NCBI RefSeq assembly: GCF_003696315.1
Contig: NZ_RFFN01000001.1
Location: 477,678 to 541,677 of the forward strand
From: Pseudomonas songnenensis
Lineage (GTDB): Bacteria; Pseudomonadota; Gammaproteobacteria; Pseudomonadales; Pseudomonadaceae
Direction: 5' to 3'
DNA length: 64,000 nucleotides
Under the pieces are notes generated by a model that had not been told where the DNA came from, did no database searches, and saw only the letters and a program-made list of their open reading frames with translations. Below are positions 8,354-18,985 of this stretch, piece after piece. Positions within the stretch are counted from its first letter, which is position 1, and every line of letters starts with the position of its first letter. A program made the position numbers and the translations under genes.

Positions 8354-10195
8354 CTACAGCGACTTCCAGAGTGAGTCAAAATCTTCATCCCCGCTTGTCG
8401 TGTGGCCTTTCCAGCCTGTGACGGGGGTCTCTCGCCCCGTTGAAACCTGTCCGATGGTGCGGTACTCGAACTGGTTGTAGTTGCCCATGCTAGCCCGGCG
8501 GCGGTCAAGTACGGCGCGCTGTTCCTCACCGTTACGGTTGATCTGCACCTTGTGGCCTTCCTGGAAGGGCAGGCGTGGAGCGATCAGCATCGCCGGCTGA
8601 GAAATTGCCGTGATTTCTGGCAGCAGTAGCGCCCTGAGATATTCGCTACCCTGATCCACCTTGCGCAGCAGGCGCAGCCCACATGGAAGCGCCTGCGGAG
8701 CGATCAGCTCGACCCCCATCTGGGTGCTTCCGCCACGGACCTGGCGAATCCAGCGCACTACGGCAATGCTCCAGCTCTGCGCGGCGCCTTCGCGCAGCCC
8801 CAGTAGCTCACCGGTCTGTAGCTGGCTCGGCACTTCCCCCTCCCATGCCAGGCAGTAGCCGCCGGGGCTGTGGTCCACGAGCTGGATCTGGTAGATGGGA
8901 TAGCTTTCCGTTGTGGCCGAGCGCTGAGGCGATGCGCTGGCGGCAGTTTGCGCGCGGGCTGCAGGCGCTGGGCGGGGAAGGTCGGGCCTGACGAATTCGA
9001 TGTGGTCGTGCATCGGCAGCAGCTCGGCGCTGCTGCTTTGCGCATCGAAAGCGTTGGCCCAGACGTCCGCCGCGCCATTGTGCAACTTGAACACAGCGCA
9101 ATTGGAGCTGCGCGGCAACTCGAGCACCTCGTTGAACGGCCGTTGGCCGGCAAGCTCGTAATGCAGTGCAGTCATGCCGATACACAGGGTCATCGTGCCT
9201 TGGGCCGGAATGCGCTGGAAAGTGCGCTCGGAAATGGCACCCCAGGCCGAGCTCAGATGGCGCAGCAGGTCATCATCCAGCCCCATTGCTGCGGGAAGGC
9301 GCGTCAGCTGACGGTTGTCGGCAGCCAGTCGCAGATGTTCGTCGATGACCTCGACCAGCGTCGAGGTGTCGATGCCGAGCAGGTTCTGCTGCTCGCGGCC
9401 CGGAAACAGCGATCGGTAGCGCGGCGGCCCGTCGACCACCGGCGAGAACAGGAACAGGCTGCTCGGCACGTTGGCAGCCTGGACGCTGGCCATCGCGCTC
9501 CAAGCCTCTAGCGCAGCAGCAAGCCTGACGATGCTCTGCTGGCGCATCTGGTTGCAGCGGGCACAGCCGAGCAACAGAGACGCCAGGTAGCTCTGTTCCG
9601 CGCTCAGTCCCTGGGCATGGCGCGCCAGCGGGTCGCGGATGAGGAGGCGCTCGGTCCCCTGCTCGACTGCCAGTTGGTAGAGCTGATGCAGTTCAAGCCA
9701 CAGGCCGGGAGCGGCCGGACCATAGAGTTGAGTGGAGCGGATCAGTAGAGCGCCCAGGCTGTGTATGGCGCGTTGCAGGGCGACCGAGAGCAGCTGCTGG
9801 CGGTCCCGCTCGGGCTGCGCGACCACGCGCACGACGATCAGCTTGTAACCGACCGCAAGGTGGTTCTGCAGCGCCTGGCAGAGCCCCGCAACCTTGCGGG
9901 GGCGCTCACTGAGGACGATAGGCTGGTTGACGTAGTGCTTTTCCAGCTGTGTGCAGACGAACTGAACGTCCGGTCGCAGCAGCTCGAGCAACTGCAGGCG
10001 CGTTTCCGAGGCGATGCGCAGCTGGTTGAGCTCGATCAGCGCCTGATAGAGCTGTCGCGCGGTTTCGCCGATGTTGGCCTTGGGCAACCCGGCAAGCCAG
10101 CCTGTTACCCCGCGAACGCTGGCGTCGCAGAAGGACAGGCTCTGCCGAGTCGGTGCGGGTGCGCGCAACAGCAGATGGTGGCTCTGTCTATCCAA
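8354..10195 (-). CDS. Conserved Pseudomonas protein with PilZ-like C-terminal domain, upstream of fimX
   Basis: A 613-residue protein with a TTG start (10195); GGAG is about 10 bases upstream. The first 400 residues are mostly helical with no domain I recognise (conserved-looking LPKANIGETARQLYQ near residue 40). Around residues 440-520 a PilZ pattern is visible: VDHSPGGYCLAW (the D-x-S-x-x-G motif), a G-x-L-L-G-L turn, VVRWIRQVRGG and a closing MGVEL. The usual RxxxR cyclic-di-GMP arginines before this motif are not evident (ESYPIYQ instead), so ligand binding is uncertain. It precedes fimX, matching the P. aeruginosa arrangement, and may act with FimX in pilus control by inference. The alternative is a non-binding PilZ adaptor. 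Confidence 0.65.
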   Translation of the reverse strand: MDRQSHHLLLRAPAPTRQSLSFCDASVRGVTGWLAGLPKANIGETARQLYQALIELNQLRIASETRLQLLELLRPDVQFVCTQLEKHYVNQPIVLSERPRKVAGLCQALQNHLAVGYKLIVVRVVAQPERDRQQLLSVALQRAIHSLGALLIRSTQLYGPAAPGLWLELHQLYQLAVEQGTERLLIRDPLARHAQGLSAEQSYLASLLLGCARCNQMRQQSIVRLAAALEAWSAMASVQAANVPSSLFLFSPVVDGPPRYRSLFPGREQQNLLGIDTSTLVEVIDEHLRLAADNRQLTRLPAAMGLDDDLLRHLSSAWGAISERTFQRIPAQGTMTLCIGMTALHYELAGQRPFNEVLELPRSSNCAVFKLHNGAADVWANAFDAQSSSAELLPMHDHIEFVRPDLPRPAPAARAQTAASASPQRSATTESYPIYQIQLVDHSPGGYCLAWEGEVPSQLQTGELLGLREGAAQSWSIAVVRWIRQVRGGSTQMGVELIAPQALPCGLRLLRKVDQGSEYLRALLLPEITAISQPAMLIAPRLPFQEGHKVQINRNGEEQRAVLDRRRASMGNYNQFEYRTIGQVSTGRETPVTGWKGHTTSGDEDFDSLWKSL

Positions 10196-10357
10196 AACGG
10201 GAGGGCTCCGCGGCGGCTCAGGGCATAGGTAAATGTGAACTCTATCAATATCTGCCGCGCAGGGCAGGACTAAATGATGGCTCGGTGATATTACCCGACA
10301 TTCGGCACCCGTTGACTACCGAATTGTCGCGCCAGCCCGTTGGCTCGATTGGCTTGG

Positions 10358-11257
10358 TTAGCTCAGCTCCGTCGGCTCGATCAACTCGATGGTCGAGGTG
10401 GCCGCGGCCTGTCCCAGCGCTTCGCCCATGCAAACCGGGCTCAGCGGACCCAGTTGTTCGGCCCAGCGCACCTGGTCCGGTCCGAAAAGCAGAATGACGG
10501 TAGACCCCAGCTTGAAGCGGCCCATCTCCGCACCCTTCTCCAGGTGAATGGGCGCGCGCGCCGCTTCGTCGTAGCGGAAGGTCTTCAAGGTGCGCTTGGG
10601 TGGTGTGACCAGCCCTGCCCAGACGGTTTCAATGCTGGCGACGATCATGGCGCCGACCAGCACCATGGCCATGGGGCCGTGCTCGGTGTCGAACAGGCAG
10701 ACCACCCGTTCGTTGCGGGCGAAGAGTTCCGGTACGCCCTGGGCGGTGACGGTGTTGACCGAGAAGATCCGTCCTGGCACGTAGACCATTTCGCGCAGCG
10801 TTCCGCTGACCGGCATATGGACGCGGTGGTAATCCTTGGGCGATAGATAGACGGTGGCGAAAGCTCCGCCCATGAAAGGCGCGGCGCGCTCGTGATCACC
10901 GCCGAGCAGCTCCATGGCGCTGAAGCTGTGACCCTTGGCCTGGAAGATGCGGCCCTGCTCGATCCGGCCGAGCTGACTGATGGCGCCGTCACAGGGGTTG
11001 AGAATCGCACCGGGGGTGGTGTCCAGCGGGCGCGCGCCATCCTTCAGGGCGCGGGTGAAGAAGGCGTTGAAGTGTTCGTATGCAGTGGGCTCTTCGGTTT
11101 GCGCTTCGCGCATGTCGACCTGGAAATGACGGACGAACCACTTGATGAACGTGTTCTTCACCCAGGGCAAGCGGCATTCGGCCAGGCAACCGGCCAGGCG
11201 CGAGATGAGGTGATGCGGCAGCACGTATTGGCTGATGACGAACAGGCGGTCTTTCAT
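10358..11257 (-). CDS. psd: Phosphatidylserine decarboxylase proenzyme
   Basis: Makes phosphatidylethanolamine from phosphatidylserine at the inner membrane. It is synthesised as a 299-residue proenzyme that self-cleaves at the LGST motif near the C terminus to create a pyruvoyl cofactor from Ser252 ([12 protein letters not shown]). Other family hallmarks present are [18 protein letters not shown] and [13 protein letters not shown]. The start at 11257 is chosen because AAGGA lies about 5 bases upstream. A second ATG at 11272 overlaps the rhdA stop as ATGA and would add five residues. The operon order is HDOD gene, rhdA, psd. Confidence 0.95.
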   Translation of the reverse strand: MKDRLFVISQYVLPHHLISRLAGCLAECRLPWVKNTFIKWFVRHFQVDMREAQTEEPTAYEHFNAFFTRALKDGARPLDTTPGAILNPCDGAISQLGRIEQGRIFQAKGHSFSAMELLGGDHERAAPFMGGAFATVYLSPKDYHRVHMPVSGTLREMVYVPGRIFSVNTVTAQGVPELFARNERVVCLFDTEHGPMAMVLVGAMIVASIETVWAGLVTPPKRTLKTFRYDEAARAPIHLEKGAEMGRFKLGSTVILLFGPDQVRWAEQLGPLSPVCMGEALGQAAATSTIELIEPTELS

Positions 11258-11268
11258 GTGTGTCCTTT

Positions 11269-12084
11269 TCATTGCTGCACCGGGGTGTCGGGCAGGTTGC
11301 CCCATTCGGCCCAGGAACCGGCATAGCCCTTGACGCGGGGATAGCCCAGGGCCTTGGCCAGCAGGTAGGTGAAGCCTGAGCGGTGGTGAGTCTGGCAGTG
11401 GGTGACGATTTCCTTCTCCGGAGCGATGCCCAGTGCCAGCAGGCGCTCGGCGATGTCCTCGCGGATGCGCAACGCGCGGGCGGGGTCCATGGCGGCCGTC
11501 CACTCGAAGTTGATTGCGCCGGGAATATGACCTCCCCGGGCGGCGAAGAGCTTCTCGCCGCGGTATTCAGCCGGCGAGCGCGCATCCCAGATCAGCAGGT
11601 CCTCGGCACCGAGACGGCTTTCGATGTAGGCGCGGGTTGCGGTGGGGGCGTCGTCCAGCGTCAGGCTTGGTGAGCCGGATGCCGCTGCGGGCACTTCCTG
11701 CGTCAGCGGACGCGCTTCCTCCAGCCAGGCGCGCAGCCCGCCGTTGAGGTAGTGATAGCGGTGATGGCCAATCACGTCGAGTAGCCAGATGAAGCGTCCG
11801 GCCCAGCCGCCGCCTTCGTCGTCGTAGACCACATAGACGGCATCGGCCCGATGGCCCAGTTCGCCGAACAGCCGCTCCAGCTGAGCCTGTGGCGGAAGCA
11901 GACCGGGCGCCGGTGGCTGGCCGAGTTGCGTCTGTTTGGGATCGACGAAGCGAGCGCCAGGCAGATGGCCTTCGGCGTAACGCGAAGCACTGGTCAGGTC
12001 GACCAGGATCAGCTCGGGCGCATCAAGACGCGGGGCCAGGTCGGCGGGCTCGATCACCAGCGGCAGGTTGGAAAAGGCGGACAC
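11269..12084 (-). CDS. rhdA: Thiosulfate sulfurtransferase (rhodanese)
   Basis: A 271-residue two-domain rhodanese. The N-terminal domain is inactive and the C-terminal domain carries the active-site loop CQTHHRS with Cys230, the same position and loop as Azotobacter vinelandii RhdA. RhdA transfers sulfane sulfur from thiosulfate and has been linked to redox balance and Fe-S metabolism. Conserved rhodanese segments [17 protein letters not shown] and [12 protein letters not shown] are visible. It ends in a 4-base overlap with the longer possible start of psd and follows the HDOD gene with a 47-base gap. Confidence 0.93.
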   Translation of the reverse strand: MSAFSNLPLVIEPADLAPRLDAPELILVDLTSASRYAEGHLPGARFVDPKQTQLGQPPAPGLLPPQAQLERLFGELGHRADAVYVVYDDEGGGWAGRFIWLLDVIGHHRYHYLNGGLRAWLEEARPLTQEVPAAASGSPSLTLDDAPTATRAYIESRLGAEDLLIWDARSPAEYRGEKLFAARGGHIPGAINFEWTAAMDPARALRIREDIAERLLALGIAPEKEIVTHCQTHHRSGFTYLLAKALGYPRVKGYAGSWAEWGNLPDTPVQQ

Positions 12085-12131
12085 GGCAGGCCTCGACTAG
12101 TCGTAGAAGTGGCGAAGTCTAGCGAAAAAGC

Positions 12132-13646
12132 TCAGGCCCCGCGCCTGCTGAAAAGACTCAATGCGCGCTCGATGCACTGGGATGTTTTAGTGAATGTTTG
12201 CAGCGTTGCATCGGAAATGGCCGCGCCGTTCTGGTCGGCAACGATCAGCATCAGCACGCGGCCATCGATACCCAGCGAGCGCAACAGCAGGTGTTCTCCG
12301 GCAAACAGGGCCTTCAGCGTGCCCGGCAGCAATGCGGAAAACTGCGCCATATTGGTCGGTTGCAGGCGCAGTTGCGCAGGCTTTTCCAGCAATCGGCGCA
12401 GGATCTGGCTCTGTTCCGCCGTCAGGGTCAGGCGCGCGGCATCGCCCGGCAGGCCGACGCATTGCTGGGCGACGAGACGGTTCTGCTTGCGATCGACCAG
12501 CATGATCAGCGAGCGCTGCAGGCCGGCGCAGGTCATCGCCTGACTGGCACAGGCCGTCAGTTGCAGCACGTTGCTGAATGGCGTTGGCTCGCTGAGCAGG
12601 CGACGGCACTGCTCACGCCATTCGGCGAGTTCGGCTTCGTTGGACGCCGGAGCCGCTCGCAGCGTCTGGAAACGGCTTCCGGTAGGCCACAGCAGCCCCT
12701 GGGCCGGATGCCAGAGATCGGTTCGGCCAAACTCACGTGCGCTGATCACGGCCTGCTGATGCACCATCTGTTGCAATTCGCCCAGCGGGACCTGCAGATA
12801 CAATCCGGCCAGACGCTGCCAGCGCAAGCTGTGCACGCCTCCCCAGCTGTGGTGCGAAGACAGCGCCAGGCCATTGGCCAGGACGATGGTGTTGCTCGGC
12901 AGGGTCACCCAGCGGCGCAGATCCGGGTCGGCATCGAGCATCTGCTGCTGATGCAACGGGTGTTCATTGTCGCGGGCGATATGCAGCGCCTTGATCAGCA
13001 TGCGTCGGTCACCACCGAGCAGGCGGTAGCCCTGGATGACCCAATCCGGCAGGCGCCAGTGTTCGGCGAGCTTGAGGCACAACTCCAGCAGCGGCACTCC
13101 GAGCAGTTCGCGCTCGACACGGCTGGCCGGCTCACCCTTGACCAGTACCCGCTGCTCCCAGCTATCCAGCAGCTGCGGAAAGGCCCCGACCAGCGCCCAG
13201 GCGGGCGCGAGGAACAGCAGGCTACCCCAGTGGATGTCCTGCCACAGCCTTGCCAGTCGCGCGGCAAACAGACCGTTGGCCTGCTGGCTGGCGTGGCGGC
13301 TGATCAGCACCAGTTGGCGCAGAGGCAGCGGCATCGCATCGGCTTCCATCGCGGGAATGCGCGTCAGCAGGACTTCCGCGCGTTGCAGGCCGATGCGGCT
13401 GAGCGCCACCTCCAGGCTTTCGGCAGGCTGCCCGTCACCAATGCCGCGGTTGGCTTCCTGTATGAAGCGCAGTGCCAGCACCGGGCTGCTCTGGATCAGC
13501 TCGGCGATCTGCCGCATCGACTTGCTGCTATCGCGCAACGCCAGACGCACGCGGGCATGAACATCGGCGAATGCTGGCAGCGGAGCATCATCGAGCAGCT
13601 TGATCCAGGCGGGTATGGTGCGGGGCAACGGTGGTGTGGTGGTCAT
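12132..13646 (-). CDS. HDOD-domain signalling protein
   Basis: A 504-residue soluble protein. Residues about 20-215 fit the HDOD fold: DSSKSMRQIAELIQSSPVLALRFIQEANRG, then VALSRIGLQRAEVLLTRIP. The HD residues expected of a phosphohydrolase are not evident, which is normal for HDOD. The C-terminal part (about 345-500) looks like a GAF-type sensor region but is not conclusive. The same gene precedes rhdA and psd in P. aeruginosa and is divergent from motA here. Such proteins usually act as signalling scaffolds; the function here is unknown. Confidence 0.75.
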   Translation of the reverse strand: MTTTPPLPRTIPAWIKLLDDAPLPAFADVHARVRLALRDSSKSMRQIAELIQSSPVLALRFIQEANRGIGDGQPAESLEVALSRIGLQRAEVLLTRIPAMEADAMPLPLRQLVLISRHASQQANGLFAARLARLWQDIHWGSLLFLAPAWALVGAFPQLLDSWEQRVLVKGEPASRVERELLGVPLLELCLKLAEHWRLPDWVIQGYRLLGGDRRMLIKALHIARDNEHPLHQQQMLDADPDLRRWVTLPSNTIVLANGLALSSHHSWGGVHSLRWQRLAGLYLQVPLGELQQMVHQQAVISAREFGRTDLWHPAQGLLWPTGSRFQTLRAAPASNEAELAEWREQCRRLLSEPTPFSNVLQLTACASQAMTCAGLQRSLIMLVDRKQNRLVAQQCVGLPGDAARLTLTAEQSQILRRLLEKPAQLRLQPTNMAQFSALLPGTLKALFAGEHLLLRSLGIDGRVLMLIVADQNGAAISDATLQTFTKTSQCIERALSLFSRRGA

Positions 13647-13694
13647 GACCGAACTGGCTTTTCATCGGGATGGCCTTTAGTCTGGCGCAAAAGT

Positions 13695-13702
13695 TCCGAT
13701 AA
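13695..13702 (+). promoter_or_regulatory. Possible FliA (sigma-28) -10 element upstream of motA
   Basis: TCCGATAA matches 7 of 8 bases of the flagellar GCCGATAA element and lies 109 bases before motA. The -35 position reads TTTA rather than TAAA, so support is weak. It would overlap the region used for the divergent HDOD gene promoter. Confidence 0.22.
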
Positions 13703-13811
13703 CCAGAACAATTCTTCCAACATTCCTTCTGCAAGGCCGTCTGGCGGCAATTCAGGGCGGTTTCTGCCTGCGGTCCCGGACAGCTCGTAACCAGGTTTCA
13801 GACGTACCTCT

Positions 13812-14663
13812 ATGGTCAAAATCATCGGCATCATCGTCGTGTTCGCCAGCGTGCTGGGCGGGTTTGTTCTATCCGGCGGCAAGATCGGCGCGCTCATCCA
13901 TCCATTCGAAGTGATGATCATCGGCGGTGCGGCGCTGGGTGGCTTTCTGCAGGCCAATCCCGCCAGCACCACCATGCTGGTGTTCAAGAAGTCGCTGAAG
14001 ATGTTCAGCACACGCTTCACCCATGCGTACTACCTGGAAGTGCTCAGCCTGCTCTACTCGATTCTCAACAAGAGTCGCCGTGAAGGCATGATGGCGATCG
14101 AGGCCGACCTGGAAGATCCGGCCGCGAGCCCGCTGTTCAGTAAGTACCCTGGTTTCCTGCAGGACGAGCGGATGACCGCCTTCACCTGTGATTACCTGCG
14201 CATCATGTCGTCGGGCAACATGGCGCCCCATGAGCTCGAAGGCCTGTTCGACATGGAGCTGAACAGCCTGAAGGAAGAGCTCGATCATCCCTCCCATGCC
14301 GTCAGCAAGGTCGCGGACGGCCTGCCCGCGATGGGTATCGTCGCGGCGGTGCTGGGTATCGTGATCACCATGTCCATCCTGGCCGAAGCCGATAACGCGA
14401 TGATCGGTTACAAGGTGGGCTCGGCGCTGGTAGGGACTTTTCTCGGAATCCTCGCTTCCTACGGCTTCTTCGGCCCGCTGGCCGCGGCGTTGGAACACGA
14501 TGCCAAGGAAGAGCTGAACGTTTACGAGGCGATCAAGGCGACGCTGGTTGCCTCGGCCTCCGGCATGCCGCCGACGCTGGCCGTCGAGTTCGGGCGCAAG
14601 GTTCTTTATCCCGCCCACCGCCCGAGCTTCGCCGAGCTCGAACAAGCCATGCGTGGCGCCTAA
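13812..14663 (+). CDS. motA: Flagellar motor stator protein MotA
   Basis: A 283-residue inner-membrane protein of the H+-driven stator. It has two N-terminal TM helices (about 1-20 and 32-50), a large cytoplasmic loop with the conserved LNKSRREGMMAIE segment, and two further TM helices (about 175-195 and 205-225). The signatures MRIMSSGNMAPHELEGLFDMEL and KVADGLPAMGIVAAVLGIV are partly reproduced (DYLRIMSSGNMAPHELE; ADGLPAMGIVAAVLG). It is nine bases upstream of motB. The start ATG has no strong ribosome binding site, but the N terminus MVKIIGIIVVFASVLGG aligns with other Pseudomonas MotA proteins. Confidence 0.95.
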   Translation: MVKIIGIIVVFASVLGGFVLSGGKIGALIHPFEVMIIGGAALGGFLQANPASTTMLVFKKSLKMFSTRFTHAYYLEVLSLLYSILNKSRREGMMAIEADLEDPAASPLFSKYPGFLQDERMTAFTCDYLRIMSSGNMAPHELEGLFDMELNSLKEELDHPSHAVSKVADGLPAMGIVAAVLGIVITMSILAEADNAMIGYKVGSALVGTFLGILASYGFFGPLAAALEHDAKEELNVYEAIKATLVASASGMPPTLAVEFGRKVLYPAHRPSFAELEQAMRGA

Positions 14664-14672
14664 AGGTTCACC

Positions 14673-15653
14673 ATGGACAACACCCAACCGATCATCGTCA
14701 AGCGGGTCAAGAAGGTCGCTGGCGGTCATCACGGCGGCGCCTGGAAGATCGCGTTTGCCGACTTCGCAACGGCGATGATGGCGTTCTTTCTGGTGATGTG
14801 GCTGATGAGCTCGGCCACGCCGGAGCAGAAGAAACTTATCTCAGGCTACTTTCAGGATCCGATTGGCTTCACCGAGAGCGCCAGCCCGCATGTGATCGAT
14901 CTGGGCGGCACGCCGACGCCATCGCCGGATCGCACCCTCAACCCGGAGCTGGAACCAGCCCAGAGCGAGGCGCAGATCGACGCCCAGCAGGCCGAGACCT
15001 TCGCCGAGCAGATCGAGCGCGAACGCCTCGAGCTGCTGCTCCAGGAGCTGCAGAACAAGGTTGATGAGAATCCCGAGCTGCAGAAGTTCAAGGACCAGAT
15101 CCTCTTCGAAATCACCCAGGACGGCCTGCGCATTCAGATCATGGATGCCGAGAACCGGCCGATGTTCGCCCTTGGCAGTGCGCAGCTGCAGCCGTATTTC
15201 GAAGACATTCTGCTGGCGCTGGTCGACACCATTGCGGCTGTGCCGAACAAGATCAGTATCAGCGGCCATACCGATGCCAAGCCGTATTCTGGGCGCGGTG
15301 ATTTCGGCAACTGGGAGCTTTCATCGGGCCGCGCCAATGCCGCGCGCCGCACGCTGGTAATCGGCGGCTATCCCGAAGAACAGATCGCAAGGGTGGTGGG
15401 CTATGCGTCGTCGGCGTTGTTCGATCGCAAGGATCCCTTCAATCCGGTCAACCGCCGTATCGACATCCTGGTGCTGACCAAGAAGGCGCAGCGTTCGATC
15501 GAGGGTGAGCAATCTGACGCGGTCGAAGGTGCGGTGCCGGCGGAAGGCGCCGCACCGGTGGTGCAGGAACCGCTACAGGCGCCCCAGCTGCGCGAGCGGC
15601 TGAACATCTTCGAAGACGGCGTGTTGCAGTTCAGCCAGCCCGGCGGACGCTAA
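14673..15653 (+). CDS. motB: Flagellar motor stator protein MotB
   Basis: A 326-residue partner of MotA. A single TM helix contains the proton-accepting aspartate (Asp30 in the ADFATAMMAFF motif). Residues about 60-145 are an acidic, Gln/Glu-rich plug and linker region. An OmpA-type peptidoglycan-binding domain follows at about 150-275, with ISGHTDAKPY, LSSGRANAARR and NPVNRRIDI. The C terminus is Ala/Pro-rich. It ends 8 bases from the convergent rsgA stop with no obvious terminator. Confidence 0.95.
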   Translation: MDNTQPIIVKRVKKVAGGHHGGAWKIAFADFATAMMAFFLVMWLMSSATPEQKKLISGYFQDPIGFTESASPHVIDLGGTPTPSPDRTLNPELEPAQSEAQIDAQQAETFAEQIERERLELLLQELQNKVDENPELQKFKDQILFEITQDGLRIQIMDAENRPMFALGSAQLQPYFEDILLALVDTIAAVPNKISISGHTDAKPYSGRGDFGNWELSSGRANAARRTLVIGGYPEEQIARVVGYASSALFDRKDPFNPVNRRIDILVLTKKAQRSIEGEQSDAVEGAVPAEGAAPVVQEPLQAPQLRERLNIFEDGVLQFSQPGGR

Positions 15654-15661
15654 GCGGCGCC

Positions 15662-16693
15662 TCAGTAATCTGGCTCGGGCAGGCTGCTGAGAATGTGTCG
15701 GTAGCTGGCCATGCGTTGCGGCTGGATGCGGCCGTCTTCCAGCGCCTGGAGCAGCGCGCAACCGGGTTCGCGGTCATGCTTGCAGTCGCGGAAGCGGCAG
15801 TGCCCGAGCAGCTCCTGGAATTCGATGAAGCCCGCTTCGACGTCGGCCCGGCTGACATGGCCCAGACCGAATTCGCGGATGCCGGGGGAGTCGATCAGCT
15901 CGCCGCCACCGGGAAAATGGAACAGCCGTGCCGTGGTCGTGGTATGGGTGCCTTTGCCGGTCATTTCCGACAGCGCTCCCACTCGGGTGTCGACCCCCGG
16001 CAACAGGCTGTTGACCAGCGAGGACTTGCCGACACCGGATTGTCCAACGAAAACGCTGACATGCCCGTCGAGTCGCTCCTTGAGCGCATCCATGCCGCCA
16101 CCGCCGTGGGCCGAGACCTCCAGCAGCGGATAGTTCAGCTGCCGATAGACCTCCAGCAGGCGATTCAGCGCGGCCTCGTTCTGATCGTCGATCAGGTCGA
16201 CCTTGTTCAGCAGCAGCAAGGGTGTGATGCCGGCGTGCTCCGCGGCAACCAGATAGCGATCGATCAGGTTGGCGTGGGGCTCGGGCAGCGGCGCGAAGAC
16301 GATGACGATCAGGTCGACGTTCGCCGCGACCGGCTTGAGCTGGCCGCGGGTGTCCGGGCGGCAGAGTTCCGAATGGCGCGGCAGCTGCGCGACGATGACG
16401 CCGATGCCCTGGTTGCCGGGGCGCCAGACCACGCGATCGCCAGTGACCAGGGCCGGCAGGTTGGCGCGCAGGTGGCAGCGGAACACCTGGCCGCTCTGCT
16501 CACCTTCCAGCGCCTCGACCTCGACCTGCACGCCGAAATGCGCAATGACGAGCCCGGTCTGTTCCGGGCCGAGATCGCCGCCTTCGAGCTCTTCGAGCGC
16601 GCGGCTTTCACGGCGGGCAGCACGGGCGGCGCGCTCTTCCTGAATCTTCTCGATGCGCCAGTTCTGTCGGCGGTTGAGTTGGCGTTTGGCCAT
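15662..16693 (-). CDS. rsgA: Small-subunit ribosome maturation GTPase RsgA
   Basis: A 343-residue circularly permuted GTPase that acts late in 30S assembly. An OB-fold N-terminal domain follows a basic extension ([13 protein letters not shown]). The G motifs appear in permuted order: G4 LLNKVDL, then G1 [12 protein letters not shown], then G3 DSPGIREFG. The C-terminal zinc site reads [14 protein letters not shown] (Cys-Cys-His-Cys). It is convergent with motB; the following genes are on the opposite strand. Confidence 0.95.
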   Translation of the reverse strand: MAKRQLNRRQNWRIEKIQEERAARAARRESRALEELEGGDLGPEQTGLVIAHFGVQVEVEALEGEQSGQVFRCHLRANLPALVTGDRVVWRPGNQGIGVIVAQLPRHSELCRPDTRGQLKPVAANVDLIVIVFAPLPEPHANLIDRYLVAAEHAGITPLLLLNKVDLIDDQNEAALNRLLEVYRQLNYPLLEVSAHGGGGMDALKERLDGHVSVFVGQSGVGKSSLVNSLLPGVDTRVGALSEMTGKGTHTTTTARLFHFPGGGELIDSPGIREFGLGHVSRADVEAGFIEFQELLGHCRFRDCKHDREPGCALLQALEDGRIQPQRMASYRHILSSLPEPDY

Positions 16694-16816
16694 GAATTCG
16701 GTTGTCTCTGAGGTTGGTGAGCGAGTCTAGCATGCTGCAACGCGCCCACTTCGGCCTGTATGGCGTCGAAGCCGGGGGGTTAGACTGGCGTTCCATTACC
16801 CGTTCGATTGTCGGTC

Positions 16817-18194
<1,378 letters not shown>

Positions 18195-18257
18195 AAAAGG
18201 CGGCATGGGCGCCTGAGGGCTCGGGGATCGGAGTGCGGATCCACCGGGCGGGCGCCT

Positions 18258-18277
18258 GGTGGGAAGCGACTCCCACC
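18258..18277. repeat. Short hairpin in the orn/oxidoreductase convergent gap
   Basis: GGTGGGA and TCCCACC form a perfect 7-bp stem around a 6-base loop in the 130-bp gap between two convergent genes. It may terminate transcription weakly or belong to a REP-like intergenic repeat family; there is no T tract. Confidence 0.35.
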
Positions 18278-18324
18278 CTGTGGTACCGCGATCAACAGGG
18301 CGTCTCTTGGCGAGGCGCCGACAG

Positions 18325-18966
18325 TCATTTCCCCAGCTTGCGCAACTCGTCCGATTCGACGATGCGCAGCCCGTCGCCTTCTTCCAGCGCCAGCCGCCAC
18401 AGCGCACGGGCCAGGGTGCAGGTCTCGATACCGTGGTACTTGCCCGGTAGCAGCTGCGACAGGGGCGCCGCGATGCGTTCGCTCAGCCGCGGCTCCAGGC
18501 GCGGTCCGATCAGCTGGGAGGGGCGGGCGATGGTCAGCTGTGGCCAGTCCTGCTGTTGCAGCGCCGCTTCCATTTCGCCTTTGACCTTCAGGTAGAAGAT
18601 CGAGCTGTCCGGATTGGCCCCCAGCGAGCTGATCACCAGCAGGTGACGCGCGCCCATCTCCTTCGCCCGGCGGGCGAATGCCAATACCAGGTCGTGATCG
18701 ATGGCGCGGAACGCTTCCTGTGTGCCTGCCTGCTTGAGTGTGCTACCCAGGCAGCAGAAGGCCGTGTCGATCTCGCCGCTCAGCGTTGGCAGCAGCGCCA
18801 GCAGCTCACCAACCGGGTTGTCCAGGCGCTGATGGGCCGCCAGCGGTCTGCGTGTGGGCGCCAGCACGCGTTCGACGGTGGGTTCGTTGAGCAGTCGATC
18901 GAGCAGATGCTCGCCAGTGAGTCCGGTGGCGCCGGCAAGCAAAATGCGCTGGGGCGTCAAATACAT
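18325..18966 (-). CDS. NAD(P)-binding oxidoreductase, HTATIP2/epimerase-like
   Basis: A 213-residue short-chain-type protein. The N-terminal glycine motif is [19 protein letters not shown] mid-region [29 protein letters not shown] supplies the Ser and Tyr-xxx-Lys seen in atypical SDRs of the HTATIP2/YbjT type. The start at 18966 is fixed by AGGAG 7 bases upstream. It follows the MORN-repeat protein on the same strand with a 19-base gap and is probably cotranscribed. The substrate is unknown. Confidence 0.72.
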   Translation of the reverse strand: MYLTPQRILLAGATGLTGEHLLDRLLNEPTVERVLAPTRRPLAAHQRLDNPVGELLALLPTLSGEIDTAFCCLGSTLKQAGTQEAFRAIDHDLVLAFARRAKEMGARHLLVISSLGANPDSSIFYLKVKGEMEAALQQQDWPQLTIARPSQLIGPRLEPRLSERIAAPLSQLLPGKYHGIETCTLARALWRLALEEGDGLRIVESDELRKLGK

Positions 18967-18985
18967 GGTCTTGCTCCTGTGGCGA

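Noticed and set aside
6703..8421. 572-codon open frame on the plus strand
   Set aside because: Antisense to fimX, whose domains are unambiguous.
12198..13790. 530-codon open frame on the plus strand
   Set aside because: Shadow of the HDOD gene; Gln/Arg-rich translation typical of antisense frames.
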